The translations under genes were made by a program, and so were the position numbers. 64,000 nucleotides of DNA from Ancylothrix sp. D3o (GTDB taxonomy: Bacteria; Cyanobacteriota; Cyanobacteriia; Cyanobacteriales; Oscillatoriaceae), in assembly GCF_025370775.1 (NCBI RefSeq), contig NZ_JAMXEX010000011.1:1-64000 (forward strand). Reading direction: 5' to 3'. This document shows positions 26,492 to 37,168 of this stretch, piece after piece; position 1 is the stretch's first letter; every line of letters begins with the position of its first letter. The notes below the pieces were generated by a model. It searched no databases, was not told where the DNA came from, and saw nothing but the letters and a program-made list of their open reading frames with translations.

Positions 26492-27922
26492 TTAAGGGAG
26501 TGCTTCAGTCGGAGGAATGCGGCGTCTGGGGTTGGTGAAAATTGTTAAAGGATCGCCAATAGTTGTAATTTTCCAAGGTTCCATTTCAAGCTGACGAACA
26601 GCGATTAAAAAAGGCGAGGAACGCTGCAAACGCCGGGCAATTAATTTGGGGGGAATGAAAGCGGATAAGTAGGGTTCGTGAACGCTGCCAGTATAAAGAT
26701 AAGCGCCATTTTCTAACCAACGACCGGCGATGGTATCTTTATCATCGGGAGTGGTGGCAGACCAACTGTGGAGAAAATGAATGGCGGAGGGATAATTGAG
26801 TTTGGGGATGTCTTTGACGGTGGCGTATTGTTGAGCACCGGCATTAAAATTTGTGGGACTGCCGGAGGAATTAACTAAGATTAAATCATATTCCCATTTT
26901 TTGGCGGCTAAACTTTGCCATGTTTCTAAATCAGAGGCCGGTCTTTCTACCATTGTGACATCAATTCCCATTTTTTTTAGTTCTTGGGCGGCTTCGATCA
27001 TTTCATATTTTTTCCAGTTTCCTTGTTTGGGATAACTGTCATAAAGAATGGCGGTTTTTGGTTGCAAGAATATGGCAGACATGGCTTGATATACGCTGCG
27101 GGCCGGTGTTCCGTAAATCCAGCCAACAATGGCCCAGCGGCTCTGATTTAAATTTCGACTTAGGCCGTCTGTTACTGATAAAAATTCGCTGCTTTTGTTG
27201 GGAGATTGATATTTAACGGCGAGGCTACGGACAAGGGTGATGGTATCAATGGAGTCTGCCTGATCTTGATAGGAGTAGCCGGTGGTTTCTACGCCTTGTT
27301 TAATGGCATTTTCTAAGGTTTCCCACTGTTCGGTTGTGAGGGTGTCGTTAGGGTTGCCAAAATCATCTTCTAAAAACACTAAAGGCTGTCCGCGATCTGC
27401 TGCTAAGGCAACGGCTGCCGGCCATGCGGGGTCTGTGGGGGAGGTGAAAACTACCCCTGGCGGTTCCCAGCCTAAATCATCCCATTTTTTTTTCAAGGAT
27501 GTATTATCTGTTGCTTCCCATGCGGTTGCAACGGCTTTTAACATGGCTTCTGGCAAGTTTTGATTGGGGGGAGATTGCACTGCCGGCATTTTAATAATTT
27601 GGGCCGGTTTAAATTTATTAATAAATAGGCGGGTGTATTGTTTATCTTCGATTAAAATTGGCCAGCGGGCTTTTAAACTCCATTTGTTAATGGCTGCTAA
27701 AAAGGTGGTTTCGTCGGGAACTATGACGACGCGATCTAGGGTGGGAATGCGCTTATTTAAAGTTGCTATTCGCCGGCCGGTTTGGACGGCCCAAGGTTCG
27801 GAGGCATCGGCTTCTAATCGGGCAAAAGGTTTGTTTAATTTTGGTTGCGTTTGTATTAAAATAATCGCCAGGGAGACGATTAAAATTATTACAAAGAATC
27901 CCCCAAATAAACGTTTTCCCAT
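26492..27922 (-). CDS. Membrane-anchored protein of unknown function
   Basis: I do not recognise this 476-residue protein. A single N-terminal membrane anchor (MGKRLFGGFFVIILIVSLAI) exposes the rest outside the cytoplasmic membrane. Two stretches look like Rossmann-type repeats (RVVIVPDETTFLAAINKW near 60 and PKTAILYDSYPKQGNWK near 290). The C-terminus contains YTGSVHEPYLSAFIPPK and GDPLTIFTNP, which remind me of the C-terminal signature of gingipain/C25-like and TIGR03790-type proteins, though no catalytic pair is certain. The ATG at 27922 opens the anchor. It stands alone between convergent and same-strand neighbours. Confidence 0.6.
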   Translation of the reverse strand: MGKRLFGGFFVIILIVSLAIILIQTQPKLNKPFARLEADASEPWAVQTGRRIATLNKRIPTLDRVVIVPDETTFLAAINKWSLKARWPILIEDKQYTRLFINKFKPAQIIKMPAVQSPPNQNLPEAMLKAVATAWEATDNTSLKKKWDDLGWEPPGVVFTSPTDPAWPAAVALAADRGQPLVFLEDDFGNPNDTLTTEQWETLENAIKQGVETTGYSYQDQADSIDTITLVRSLAVKYQSPNKSSEFLSVTDGLSRNLNQSRWAIVGWIYGTPARSVYQAMSAIFLQPKTAILYDSYPKQGNWKKYEMIEAAQELKKMGIDVTMVERPASDLETWQSLAAKKWEYDLILVNSSGSPTNFNAGAQQYATVKDIPKLNYPSAIHFLHSWSATTPDDKDTIAGRWLENGAYLYTGSVHEPYLSAFIPPKLIARRLQRSSPFLIAVRQLEMEPWKITTIGDPLTIFTNPRRRIPPTEALP

Positions 27923-27982
27923 AACTGCCTCTATTGTTGCCTTTTGTTATTATACCCTTGGTTTTCTGATTCCCACAACTTT

Positions 27983-28015
27983 AAAAAGCCGATTTCTCTC
28001 AGAAACCGGCTTTTT
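27983..28015 (-). terminator. Terminator of the metal ABC permease gene
   Basis: AAAAAGCCGATTTCT and AGAAACCGGCTTTTT pair with one mismatch across a 3-base loop. On the minus strand the stem ends in a T run, 34 bases after the permease stop. Confidence 0.8.
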
Positions 28016-28049
28016 ATTCAGGGTTTAAATTGAGTTGTAGGGCATAGTT

Positions 28050-28901
28050 TTATTTGCTATTGGCAAAAAGTTTTTGCGTAAAAACTCCATAACTGGGGCT
28101 AAAAAATAAAGCTAAAACAAATAATCCTGAGACAACTAAGACAATAGCTGGGCCAGAAGGTAGGTTATAAAAATAACTGAGGTACATTCCGGCAATGCTA
28201 GAAAAAATGCCAAGAATTGCGCCTAAAAACATAACTTGATGCAGGCGAGGGACGAGTAAATAAGCTGTGGCACCAGGGGTGATTAATAGGGATAAAACTA
28301 GCACCACTCCGACTGCTTTCATGCTGGCAACAACGGTGAGGGCGATTAATACCATTAAGCCAAAATTTAGCCAATTAACCGGCAATCCGACGGCTTTGGC
28401 ACCGGTGGGATCAAAGGTGTAAAACAGCAGTTCTTTATACAGAAAAACTACTACTAATAAAACTAAACCGGCGATTAAGGCTGTATCTCTAACTTCTGCC
28501 GAAGAAACGCCTAAAATATTTCCAAACAAGAAATGATTAAGGTCAATTTTATTGTCTTTTTGCACAAGGGTAATTAAGGTGATTCCCAAGGCAAAAAACG
28601 CGGATAAAACAATGCCCATTGCGGCATCTTCTTTGATAGGTGAATGGGTGCGAATCCAAGCAATGGCAACGGTGCTGAGGATACCGGCAATAAAAGCACC
28701 GATGAAAATATTTCCCCCTAAAATAAAGGAAATTGCCAGTCCTGGTAAGACAGAATGACTAATGGCATCGCCAAGCAAGGCGAGTCTTTGTACCATTAAA
28801 TAACTGCCGACAACAGCACAAGTTAATCCCACCAAAATTGCAATAATTAGGGAACGCTGCATAAAGCCGTATTGCAATGGCTCAATTAAGGATTCTAACA
28901 T
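28050..28901 (-). CDS. Mn/Zn-type ABC transporter permease
   Basis: A 283-residue inner-membrane permease of the ABC-3 (cluster 9) family with about eight hydrophobic segments. N-terminal LIIAILVGLTCAVVGSYLMVQRLALLGDAISHSVLPGLAI is the usual family start, and GVVLVLSLLITPGATAYLLV is the family block that contacts the ATPase. It lies 41 bases behind the ATP-binding gene on the same strand and ends at a hairpin. Members import manganese, zinc or iron; with the neighbouring binding protein, Mn is favoured. In Synechocystis the equivalent is MntB. Confidence 0.87.
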   Translation of the reverse strand: MLESLIEPLQYGFMQRSLIIAILVGLTCAVVGSYLMVQRLALLGDAISHSVLPGLAISFILGGNIFIGAFIAGILSTVAIAWIRTHSPIKEDAAMGIVLSAFFALGITLITLVQKDNKIDLNHFLFGNILGVSSAEVRDTALIAGLVLLVVVFLYKELLFYTFDPTGAKAVGLPVNWLNFGLMVLIALTVVASMKAVGVVLVLSLLITPGATAYLLVPRLHQVMFLGAILGIFSSIAGMYLSYFYNLPSGPAIVLVVSGLFVLALFFSPSYGVFTQKLFANSK

Positions 28902-28942
28902 AATAGGGAGTGGGAATTTTTGAATGGTTGATGGGGATAATT

Positions 28943-29758
28943 TTAGGCAGCTTCTGAGAAAAACATGACATGACCACCATAGGCAAGGTAGAGGTTTTCT
29001 GGGGTGAGGACTTGTTGACGAGTGCCGGTGGCGATGACTTCTTGATTGAGTAAAATTAAGTCATCAAAATGGGTAATGGATTGGCCTAAATCGTGGTTAA
29101 CAACTAAGACAATTTTTCCGGCTCCTGCTAGTTCTTGAAATATCTTAAAAATGATGCTTTGGGTTTTTTGATCGATGCCAACAAAGGGCTCATCAAAACA
29201 GAAAATTTCGGCTTCTTGAGCGAGGGAACGGGCTAAAAAGACTCGTTGTTGTTGTCCGCCGGAAAGATCGCCTATGCGGCGGTTACGATAGTCGAGCATT
29301 CCGACGCGAGATAAAGCATTTTCGGCAATTTTGCGGCTGACTGTGGAAAATCGGCGAAAGAGGCCGGTTTTTCGGACTCTGCCCATCATCACGACATCCC
29401 AGACGGTGGCGGGGTATGTCCAGTCTATTTGTGAGCGCTGGGGAACATAGGCGATGCGGTGGAGTTGTTGTGAGAGCGGTGCTGTATCGCACAATACTTG
29501 GCCGGTGTGGCTAGAAACTAAGCCTAGCATGGCTTTGAGGAGGGTACTTTTACCGGCCCCATTCGGCCCAATGATGCCGGTGAGCCGGCCACTACGGATA
29601 ACACAATTAACATCGCGTAAGGCTTCGACGTTGCGGTAGTTGACTCCCAAATGGCTGACGGTGATGCTGGGTGCCGGTTCTGCTGTGTCAAAGGCTTGAT
29701 AACAATGGGTTTGCCAAGGGTGGCATTTGGTGTGTTTTAGTTGTTTGGAAATGTTCAT
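28943..29758 (-). CDS. Mn/Zn-type ABC transporter ATP-binding protein
   Basis: The 271-residue cytoplasmic ATPase that powers the importer. Walker A is GIIGPNGAGKSTLLKAMLG, the signature is LSGGQQQRVFLARSLA, Walker B is IFCFDEPFVGID, and the switch His is in LVVNHDLGQSITHFDD. The ATG at 29758 is about 60 residues before Walker A, a somewhat long N-terminal extension that includes MNISKQLKHTKCHPWQTHCY. It is divergent from the binding-protein gene across a 166-base spacer that must hold both promoters. The equivalent in Synechocystis is MntA. Confidence 0.9.
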   Translation of the reverse strand: MNISKQLKHTKCHPWQTHCYQAFDTAEPAPSITVSHLGVNYRNVEALRDVNCVIRSGRLTGIIGPNGAGKSTLLKAMLGLVSSHTGQVLCDTAPLSQQLHRIAYVPQRSQIDWTYPATVWDVVMMGRVRKTGLFRRFSTVSRKIAENALSRVGMLDYRNRRIGDLSGGQQQRVFLARSLAQEAEIFCFDEPFVGIDQKTQSIIFKIFQELAGAGKIVLVVNHDLGQSITHFDDLILLNQEVIATGTRQQVLTPENLYLAYGGHVMFFSEAA

Positions 29759-29924
29759 GGCTAGTGGCTAACTTATATAAAGTGCTTTTTTTGGGTGCGA
29801 TTTTAACCGCTGCTGTTTGGAAGATTTGGGCAGTTGGGTTGACTTTTTTACCAGCATACCCCAAAAATGAAAGAAAAATGAAAAAATCTATAGACCGGCT
29901 TAATCCGATAGATAGAGGTAGCTT

Positions 29925-30884
29925 ATGATTATCAGTCAAAATAGAAGAAACCTTTGGAGAATAGGATTTTTAATTGTTTTGTCCGTCTGGGTTGGTGGGT
30001 GTATTCCGCAATCAAAAAATGAGCAAAACACAGCAGGAAATAAGCCGAATGTCGTAGCAACTAGCACAATTATTGAGGATTTGACAGAAGAGATTGCTGG
30101 CGATGAAATTAAGCTAACCGGCATTTTAAAACCAGGGACAGATCCTCACGTTTATGAGCCGGTGCCGGCGGATACGGTAGCATTAGAAAAAGCCCAGCTA
30201 ATTTTGTACAATGGTTATAATTTAGAGCCTGGTTTAATTAAGTTGATGAAAACGGCGGGAGGCAATGCCAAACAGGTGCCGGTGGGTGAAGTTTCCCAAC
30301 CGTTGCAATTAGAAAAAAATGGCGAAAATGTACCCGATCCGCACGTTTGGGGAGATGTAAAAAATGCAATTAAAATGGCAAAGGCGATTCGAGATGAGTT
30401 AATAACGCTTTCTCCAGAAGACAAAGATAAATTTACACAAAATGCAGCAAAACTAACCGCAGAATTGCAAAGTTTAGATGAATGGATTAGCAAACAAATT
30501 GCTACAATACCGCCAAATCAACGGCGATTAGTGACAACTCACGATGCTTTTCAATATTATGCTAATGCTTATAAATTGGAAATTATCGGAACATTAATCG
30601 GAATTAGCACAGAAGAACAACCAAGCGCACAAACCGTGAAAAGATTAGTCGATTCTATTAAATCTGCACGAGTGCCGGCTGTTTTTGCAGAGACAACAAT
30701 TAACCCAACTTTAATTACAACCGTAGCAGAAGAATCCGGCGTCAAATTAGCACCAAAACAGCTTTATTCTGATTCGGTTGGGGCAGCCGGCAGCGAGGGT
30801 GATTCTTATATTAAAATGATTGTGGCTAATACGCGAACTATTGTCGATGCTTTGGGGGGAAAATCTCAGCCGTTTATGCCTTAA
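29925..30884 (+). CDS. Mn/Zn-type ABC transporter substrate-binding lipoprotein
   Basis: A 319-residue cluster A-I binding protein. The N-terminus RIGFLIVLSVWVGGC is a lipoprotein signal with the lipidated Cys after VGG. Metal-ligand regions are TDPHVYEPVPADT, PDPHVWGDVKNAIKMA, THDAFQYYANAY and the Asp of QLYSDSVG. There is no His-rich loop of the kind typical of ZnuA, so Mn (or Mn/Zn, TroA-like) is more likely. GAGG sits six bases before the ATG. Unlike Synechocystis mntCAB, where the three genes run one way, this gene is divergent from its ATPase and permease. A Mn-sensing regulator was not found in the spacer or nearby. Confidence 0.87.
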   Translation: MIISQNRRNLWRIGFLIVLSVWVGGCIPQSKNEQNTAGNKPNVVATSTIIEDLTEEIAGDEIKLTGILKPGTDPHVYEPVPADTVALEKAQLILYNGYNLEPGLIKLMKTAGGNAKQVPVGEVSQPLQLEKNGENVPDPHVWGDVKNAIKMAKAIRDELITLSPEDKDKFTQNAAKLTAELQSLDEWISKQIATIPPNQRRLVTTHDAFQYYANAYKLEIIGTLIGISTEEQPSAQTVKRLVDSIKSARVPAVFAETTINPTLITTVAEESGVKLAPKQLYSDSVGAAGSEGDSYIKMIVANTRTIVDALGGKSQPFMP

Positions 30885-30936
30885 GTTTTTTGAGTTATGG
30901 TAAAATTTTCCTTTGTTTAAGATTAACATTGTTAGC

Positions 30937-31722
30937 ATGACTCAAAAAAATCTGCTTATTATTATTTGTTTGGTTGCCGGTTTTTTCTTATCCCTGGTGG
31001 TGGGGAAAACCTGGTTTTTATCACCGGCACCCCAACGAACAAATTTAACGGTATCCGCTGCGATTAGTCTCACAAATGTTTTGCAAGAAATTCAGCCTCT
31101 TTATCAACAAAGTAAGCCGCAAGTTGGGGTTACTTATAATTTTGGGGCTTCCGGTGCATTGCAGCAACAAATTGAACAGGGGGCGCCGGTGGATGTGTTT
31201 ATTTCCGCTGCTACAAAACAGATGGATGCTTTAGAGAAAAAAGGGTTATTGGTGGAGGATACGCGGCTTAATTTGCTGAGAAACAAGCTAGTTTTAATTA
31301 CCCCAAAAAACGGCGCTGCAATTAGCAATTTTAAGGATTTAAGCCTGTCAGATATTAAGCGGATAGCAATTGGTGAACCTAAAAGCGTGCCGGCGGGGCA
31401 ATATGCTCAGGAAGTATTGACAAATTTGGGTACATTTAATCAACTTAAATCAAAGTTAATTCTCGCTAATAACGTCCGGCAAGTTTTGACTTTTGTTGAA
31501 ACCGGCAATGTCGATGCTGGCATTGTTTATTTAACCGATGCAAAGGAATCAAATAAAGTCCAAATTCGCGCCACAGCCCCGGAAAACTTGCACTCTCCGA
31601 TTGTTTATCCGGTGGCGGTTTTAAAGAATAGCAAAAATGTTCAAGCCAGCAGAGATTTTGTTGATTTTATGAAAGGCAATAAGGCAAAAGCTGTGTATGA
31701 AAGGTACGGATTTGGCGTTTAA
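30937..31722 (+). CDS. modA: Molybdate ABC transporter substrate-binding protein
   Basis: A 261-residue periplasmic binding protein for molybdate or tungstate. The signal segment is LLIIICLVAGFFLSLVVGKTWFL. The mature start LTVSAAISLTNVLQEI carries the Ser contacts, followed by YNFGASGALQQQIEQGAPVDVFISA, the family block. The C-terminal ASRDFVDFMKGNKAKAVYERYGF is typical. I chose the ATG at 30937 rather than a TTG eight codons upstream. The metal-binding lipoprotein gene ends 52 bases before, and the fused modBC gene begins 75 bases after, so modA-modBC form an operon. Confidence 0.92.
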   Translation: MTQKNLLIIICLVAGFFLSLVVGKTWFLSPAPQRTNLTVSAAISLTNVLQEIQPLYQQSKPQVGVTYNFGASGALQQQIEQGAPVDVFISAATKQMDALEKKGLLVEDTRLNLLRNKLVLITPKNGAAISNFKDLSLSDIKRIAIGEPKSVPAGQYAQEVLTNLGTFNQLKSKLILANNVRQVLTFVETGNVDAGIVYLTDAKESNKVQIRATAPENLHSPIVYPVAVLKNSKNVQASRDFVDFMKGNKAKAVYERYGFGV

Positions 31723-31797
31723 ATAAAGGCTGGTTTTATTGCGATAGCAAATTAAGTAATGAGGCCAAAAATTGCCTTATTTCAAGGTCAAAAAGCT

Positions 31798-33597
31798 ATG
31801 GAAAGTCAATTTGATTTCTCTCCCTTATGGATATCTTTTAAAACAGCCACAACCGCAACAATTATTACTTTTTTCTTAGGAATAGCTACTGCAAAATGGA
31901 TGCTAGAATATCGCGGCAAAGCCAAACCTGTCATCGAAGGTTTATTGATTTCGCCTTTAGTTTTGCCGCCGACAGTGGTAGGATTTTTGTTGCTATTGTT
32001 GTTTGGCAAAAACGGGCCGGTAGGGCAATTTTTATCACCAATTAACATTAATATTATTTTCTCATGGCCGGCCACAGTCATTACAGCAACGGTGGTAGCA
32101 TTTCCTTTAATGTATAAAACTGCTTTGGGTGCTTTTGAGCAAATTGATGCTAATTTGTTGAGTGCCGGTCGCACATTAGGAGCATCAGAATGGCGAGTTT
32201 TTTGGCATATTATGTTACCCTTAGCATGGCCTGGAATTTTAGCTGGGACTATTCTATCTTTTACCCGCGCATTAGGGGAATTTGGCGCAACTTTAATGCT
32301 TGCCGGCAATATTCCAGGGCAAACTCAAACAATCCCAATGGCAATTTATTTTGCTGTAGAAGCAGGAGATATCCGACAAGCTTCTCTGTGGGTAATTATT
32401 ATTTTAGCTATTTCTTTAAGTGTTCTCACAGCCATTAACTTATTGCCAGCAAAAATCAGCCGTCCCCAGGTTATTAGTAAGGTTGAAAAAAATCACTTTA
32501 TCCCTTCGTTACCTCTGAGCAATAATGATTTTCTGAAAGTAGAAATAGAAAAAGAATTAACCGGCTTTTCTTTAAAAATTGCCATGAATGCCGGTAGAGA
32601 AACCTTGGGAATTTTAGGCGCATCTGGGGCTGGCAAAAGTATGATATTGCGCTGCATTGCCGGTTTAGAAACTCCCAGCCAAGGCAAAATTATCTTAAAT
32701 AATCAAGTTTTATTTGATTCACAGCAAAAAATTAACCTCCCCCCCCACCGGCGCCGCGTTGGAATTGTTTTTCAAAATTATGCCTTATTTCCCCATCTCA
32801 ATGTCGCTCAAAATATTGCTTTTGGCTTGCATAATTTGCCCAAAAACCAACGAAACCAACTTGTTAGGGAAAAAATCACCCAAATGCAATTACAAGGCTT
32901 AGAAAACCGCTATCCGCATCAACTCTCTGGCGGGCAACAACAACGAGTCGCCTTAGCAAGAGCCTTATCCACAGAACCGGCAGCCTTATTATTAGATGAA
33001 CCATTTTCAGCCCTTGATACTTATTTACGGCATCAACTCGAAAAACAACTAAAAGAAATCTTGATAAATTATCAAGGAGTAGCCTTATTTGTTACTCATA
33101 ATCTTGAAGAAGCCTATCGCCTTTGTCAAAATTTAATGGTGGTTGATAAAGGAAAAATTGCTGCTAAAGCACCAAAACAAAATATCCTTGAACGTCCTTC
33201 TAGTTATGCCGTTGCGCTGTTAACCGGCTGTAAGAATTTTTCCCGAATTAACAAGCGCGGATCTGATTGTGTGGAAGCCCTCGACTGGGGCTGTACATTG
33301 CGGGTTAGTGGGCCGGTTTCGGAATCTTTAATTTTGGTGGGAATTCGCGCCCATCACTTAATTTTAACAAAGAATTTCAAAGGAGAAAATATCTTTCCTT
33401 GTTGGTTAGCGCAAAGCAGTGAAACTCCATTTAGGATGACACTTTATTTAAAACTTCATTTTCCCGCCACCCATTTGCAAGACTATCATTTGCAAGCAGA
33501 ATTATTTAAAGAAAAATGGGAAAAAATCAAAGATAAGCCGTTTCCTTGGTATGTAAAATTAGAGCCAAAGCGGTTGATTTTGATGGCAGAGAAGTAA
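31798..33597 (+). CDS. modBC: Fused molybdate ABC transporter permease and ATPase
   Basis: One polypeptide of 599 residues joins ModB and ModC. The first 220 or so residues carry the permease with hydrophobic segments and the coupling block DANLLSAGRTLGASEWRVFW. The ATPase follows with Walker A LGASGAGKSMILRCIAG, signature LSGGQQQRVALARAL and Walker B LLLDEPFSALDTYL. The last 130 residues replace the usual molybdate-binding TOBE repeats with a weakly recognisable domain. The ATG at 31798 opens the first membrane helix, with AAGG upstream; an ATG 13 codons earlier exists. Such ModBC fusions are known in cyanobacteria. Confidence 0.9.
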   Translation: MESQFDFSPLWISFKTATTATIITFFLGIATAKWMLEYRGKAKPVIEGLLISPLVLPPTVVGFLLLLLFGKNGPVGQFLSPININIIFSWPATVITATVVAFPLMYKTALGAFEQIDANLLSAGRTLGASEWRVFWHIMLPLAWPGILAGTILSFTRALGEFGATLMLAGNIPGQTQTIPMAIYFAVEAGDIRQASLWVIIILAISLSVLTAINLLPAKISRPQVISKVEKNHFIPSLPLSNNDFLKVEIEKELTGFSLKIAMNAGRETLGILGASGAGKSMILRCIAGLETPSQGKIILNNQVLFDSQQKINLPPHRRRVGIVFQNYALFPHLNVAQNIAFGLHNLPKNQRNQLVREKITQMQLQGLENRYPHQLSGGQQQRVALARALSTEPAALLLDEPFSALDTYLRHQLEKQLKEILINYQGVALFVTHNLEEAYRLCQNLMVVDKGKIAAKAPKQNILERPSSYAVALLTGCKNFSRINKRGSDCVEALDWGCTLRVSGPVSESLILVGIRAHHLILTKNFKGENIFPCWLAQSSETPFRMTLYLKLHFPATHLQDYHLQAELFKEKWEKIKDKPFPWYVKLEPKRLILMAEK

Positions 33598-33699
33598 GGG
33601 GGGACTAGGGACAGAATGCGTTACCATCGCAGTTGAGTTGTCTGGCACCGGCTTTTTACCCATCCCCACACATTGCCCAACCCCCACAGGATAAGATAA

Positions 33700-35016
<1,317 letters not shown>

Positions 35017-35023
35017 GATTTAA

Positions 35024-35170
35024 CCGCAGATAAACGCAGATAAACGCAGATGGGTTTTCTGTTTTTATCGGCGGTTAATTGTTTTTAGTGGCGCAGGCGT
35101 CCCGCCTGCGATTGCGATGAGTACACAAATGCGTTTATCCGCGTTCATCTGCTATAGGATGCGGTTAATT
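35024..35170. repeat. Nested inverted-repeat element between serS and the HerA gene
   Basis: The left side carries TTAACCGCAGATAAACGCAG with two further AAACGCAGAT units. The right side carries the inverted form: GCGTTTATCCGCGTTCATC, then GGATGCGGTTAATT. Between them sits an 8-3-8 palindrome at 35092-35110 (CGCAGGCG, TCC, CGCCTGCG), related to copies 1 and 2. The element fills almost the whole convergent spacer and could act as a two-way terminator. The ACCGCAGATAAACGCAGAT unit is a dispersed repeat that I know from other cyanobacteria. Confidence 0.75.
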
Positions 35171-35175
35171 ATTCT

Positions 35176-36927
35176 CTAAAATCCTAGGTCATATTTGGCT
35201 GCTTCTGCGGCTGCGATTAGTTCTTCTTCTGGCATTTGTTCATAGTCTGGATCGCCGATTTCTGCGTAAAATTGCTCATCATAGGGACGAGTTTGGACTA
35301 CTACCGGCATCGGGACTGCATGACCTAATATTAATGCTTGTTGTTTAGAATCGAGTTTTGCTAATACTGATTTTAAGCTATTTCCTCCAGACACGCCGGT
35401 GAAAATTGCGTCAATGTCTTTATTATCATTTAATAATGCTGTGATCCGTGTTCCAATTTGCGACATTACTTCGTTATCAATTCCTGATGGACGTTGATCG
35501 ACAATTAACAGCGTTACAAAATACTTTCGCATTTCTCTGGCAATTGTGCCAAAAATTGTAGACCTCACACAAGCTGGATCTAAAAAACGGTGTGCTTCTT
35601 CAATCGTAATTACTAGCTGTCGGGGCCGGTCATTGATGCTTTTTGTTTGCAAATATAACTCTGATTTCTTGACATAGCTTTCATGGATGCGCCGCGAAAT
35701 CATGTTTGTTGCCAACATATAAGAAAGCATATTTGACTGGGTGCCAAATTCGATAATAACGTGCTTTCCTGCACTCAAACTTTGTAAGATTTTATCAATA
35801 TAATTAGTCTTGCAAGAAGGCTGTAAATATTTGAGTTCATTCAACTTCATTAATTTGCGTTGCAACGCCATGATTGAGGATTTATTCCCGCGTTTCTCTT
35901 CGCAAAAAATCTGGATTTCTTCATTTTCCATTGCCAAAAGTTGATTAATCCAAGATGACTGAAATTCAGCCCGCAAAATCCGGGCATTTTCTATCGCCGC
36001 ATCGGAAATATTTAACTCGCGTTGCACTAATTCCACATCTTCAACGTCAATATGATCGTAGCTGAGATACAATTCTTGAGCATCTCTGACACCCCGCCGG
36101 CGTGTTGATTCTGGATCAAGGGTATAAATTTCTACCAAACTTGGAAATAATTGTCGCAAACCTTTAACTGTACTGCCTTGTTTTGCTTCTGTCATAGCTT
36201 CCCAGCCATACTCAGAGTGCATATCAAAAATTAAATTTACCGCCGCTTGTTTGCGAATTACACCCGAAAGTAAAAGGCGAGTTAAAAAAGATTTGCCGGT
36301 GCCAGATTTGCCAAAAACGCCATTACTACGCTCTACAAATCGGTTTAAATCTATGCACACCGGCACGTCCATGTCAAGCGGTTGACCGATGGCAAAGTTT
36401 TTACGCAGGGGGTCATCTTCCCAGCCAAAAACACACCTAAAATCGCGCTCTGTGGCATCAAAAACCTGGGAAAAATGGCTGGGAATTGTTTTCACCGGCA
36501 TTAACTCCATTTGTTCACTACTCGCGGCTTTATAGGAAGCCAAAGCAGAAGAATTTTGCCCAGATTTCTTTTTGGATTTTTTGCTTTCTGTTTCTAAAAT
36601 CGTGCTAGGACTCCAGCCATTATCTGCAACTTCTGGAGTCAGCATCAGCATCGGTGAAAGTTCAATGGTGCCATAGGTGCCGCTTCCTGCTAAAACGGCT
36701 TGCAAAAAATCATCTTCCGGCAAAGGTGGGTTTGCCATAATTCGCGGACTTGATGTGCCTAAAGAAACATCCGTCAGCATACAAAAAAAGTGCGAACGCA
36801 CGCCGCGAACTACCAAAAATTTACCGACGCGCATATCTTCGACGGAAACATCCGGGTGAAGGCGTACTTCTAACCCTTCACTTAACGAGCCTTGAATTAC
36901 TGAGCCTAACGGCTTGTCTGCACTCAT
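35176..36927 (-). CDS. HerA-type ATPase (DUF87/HAS-barrel)
   Basis: A 583-residue ATPase of the HerA/FtsK-like superfamily of DNA-translocating motors. An N-terminal beta-rich HAS-barrel-like part (about 1-105) precedes a charged linker and the motor domain. Walker A is GKSGTGKS (206-213), Walker B is RQLVITIEEAHRFL, and an Arg-finger region REMRKYFVTLLIVDQRPSG follows. Archaeal HerA works with the NurA nuclease in DNA end resection; no NurA is adjacent here, and the cyanobacterial role is unknown. The ATG at 36927 begins MSADKPLGSVIQGSLSEGLE. The gene is convergent with serS. Confidence 0.83.
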   Translation of the reverse strand: MSADKPLGSVIQGSLSEGLEVRLHPDVSVEDMRVGKFLVVRGVRSHFFCMLTDVSLGTSSPRIMANPPLPEDDFLQAVLAGSGTYGTIELSPMLMLTPEVADNGWSPSTILETESKKSKKKSGQNSSALASYKAASSEQMELMPVKTIPSHFSQVFDATERDFRCVFGWEDDPLRKNFAIGQPLDMDVPVCIDLNRFVERSNGVFGKSGTGKSFLTRLLLSGVIRKQAAVNLIFDMHSEYGWEAMTEAKQGSTVKGLRQLFPSLVEIYTLDPESTRRRGVRDAQELYLSYDHIDVEDVELVQRELNISDAAIENARILRAEFQSSWINQLLAMENEEIQIFCEEKRGNKSSIMALQRKLMKLNELKYLQPSCKTNYIDKILQSLSAGKHVIIEFGTQSNMLSYMLATNMISRRIHESYVKKSELYLQTKSINDRPRQLVITIEEAHRFLDPACVRSTIFGTIAREMRKYFVTLLIVDQRPSGIDNEVMSQIGTRITALLNDNKDIDAIFTGVSGGNSLKSVLAKLDSKQQALILGHAVPMPVVVQTRPYDEQFYAEIGDPDYEQMPEEELIAAAEAAKYDLGF

Positions 36928-37168
36928 GCCACACTTTATAAACTCTTTTGATCATCTTAAGATGATTTTTGCATCAACAGCAAAAATTACTTAAGGCTAA
37001 AGCTTGCAAAGGAGGTTCCCAGGTAGAAACCCAGGAACCAAAAATATCTAGGCTGCGGGACTTAGACACCGGCCCAGAAAAGGTTTTTTAGCAATTTTCC
37101 GGGGTTAACCCCAGTATTTTTGTCAAAAAACCCGCTTTCTAACATCGCTTAATTCCTAGAAAAGAGAA

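Noticed and set aside
37101-37112. GGGGTTAACCCC palindrome as terminator of the GST gene
   Set aside because: No T run follows and no loop is possible in a perfect 12-base palindrome; it may be an operator or chance.
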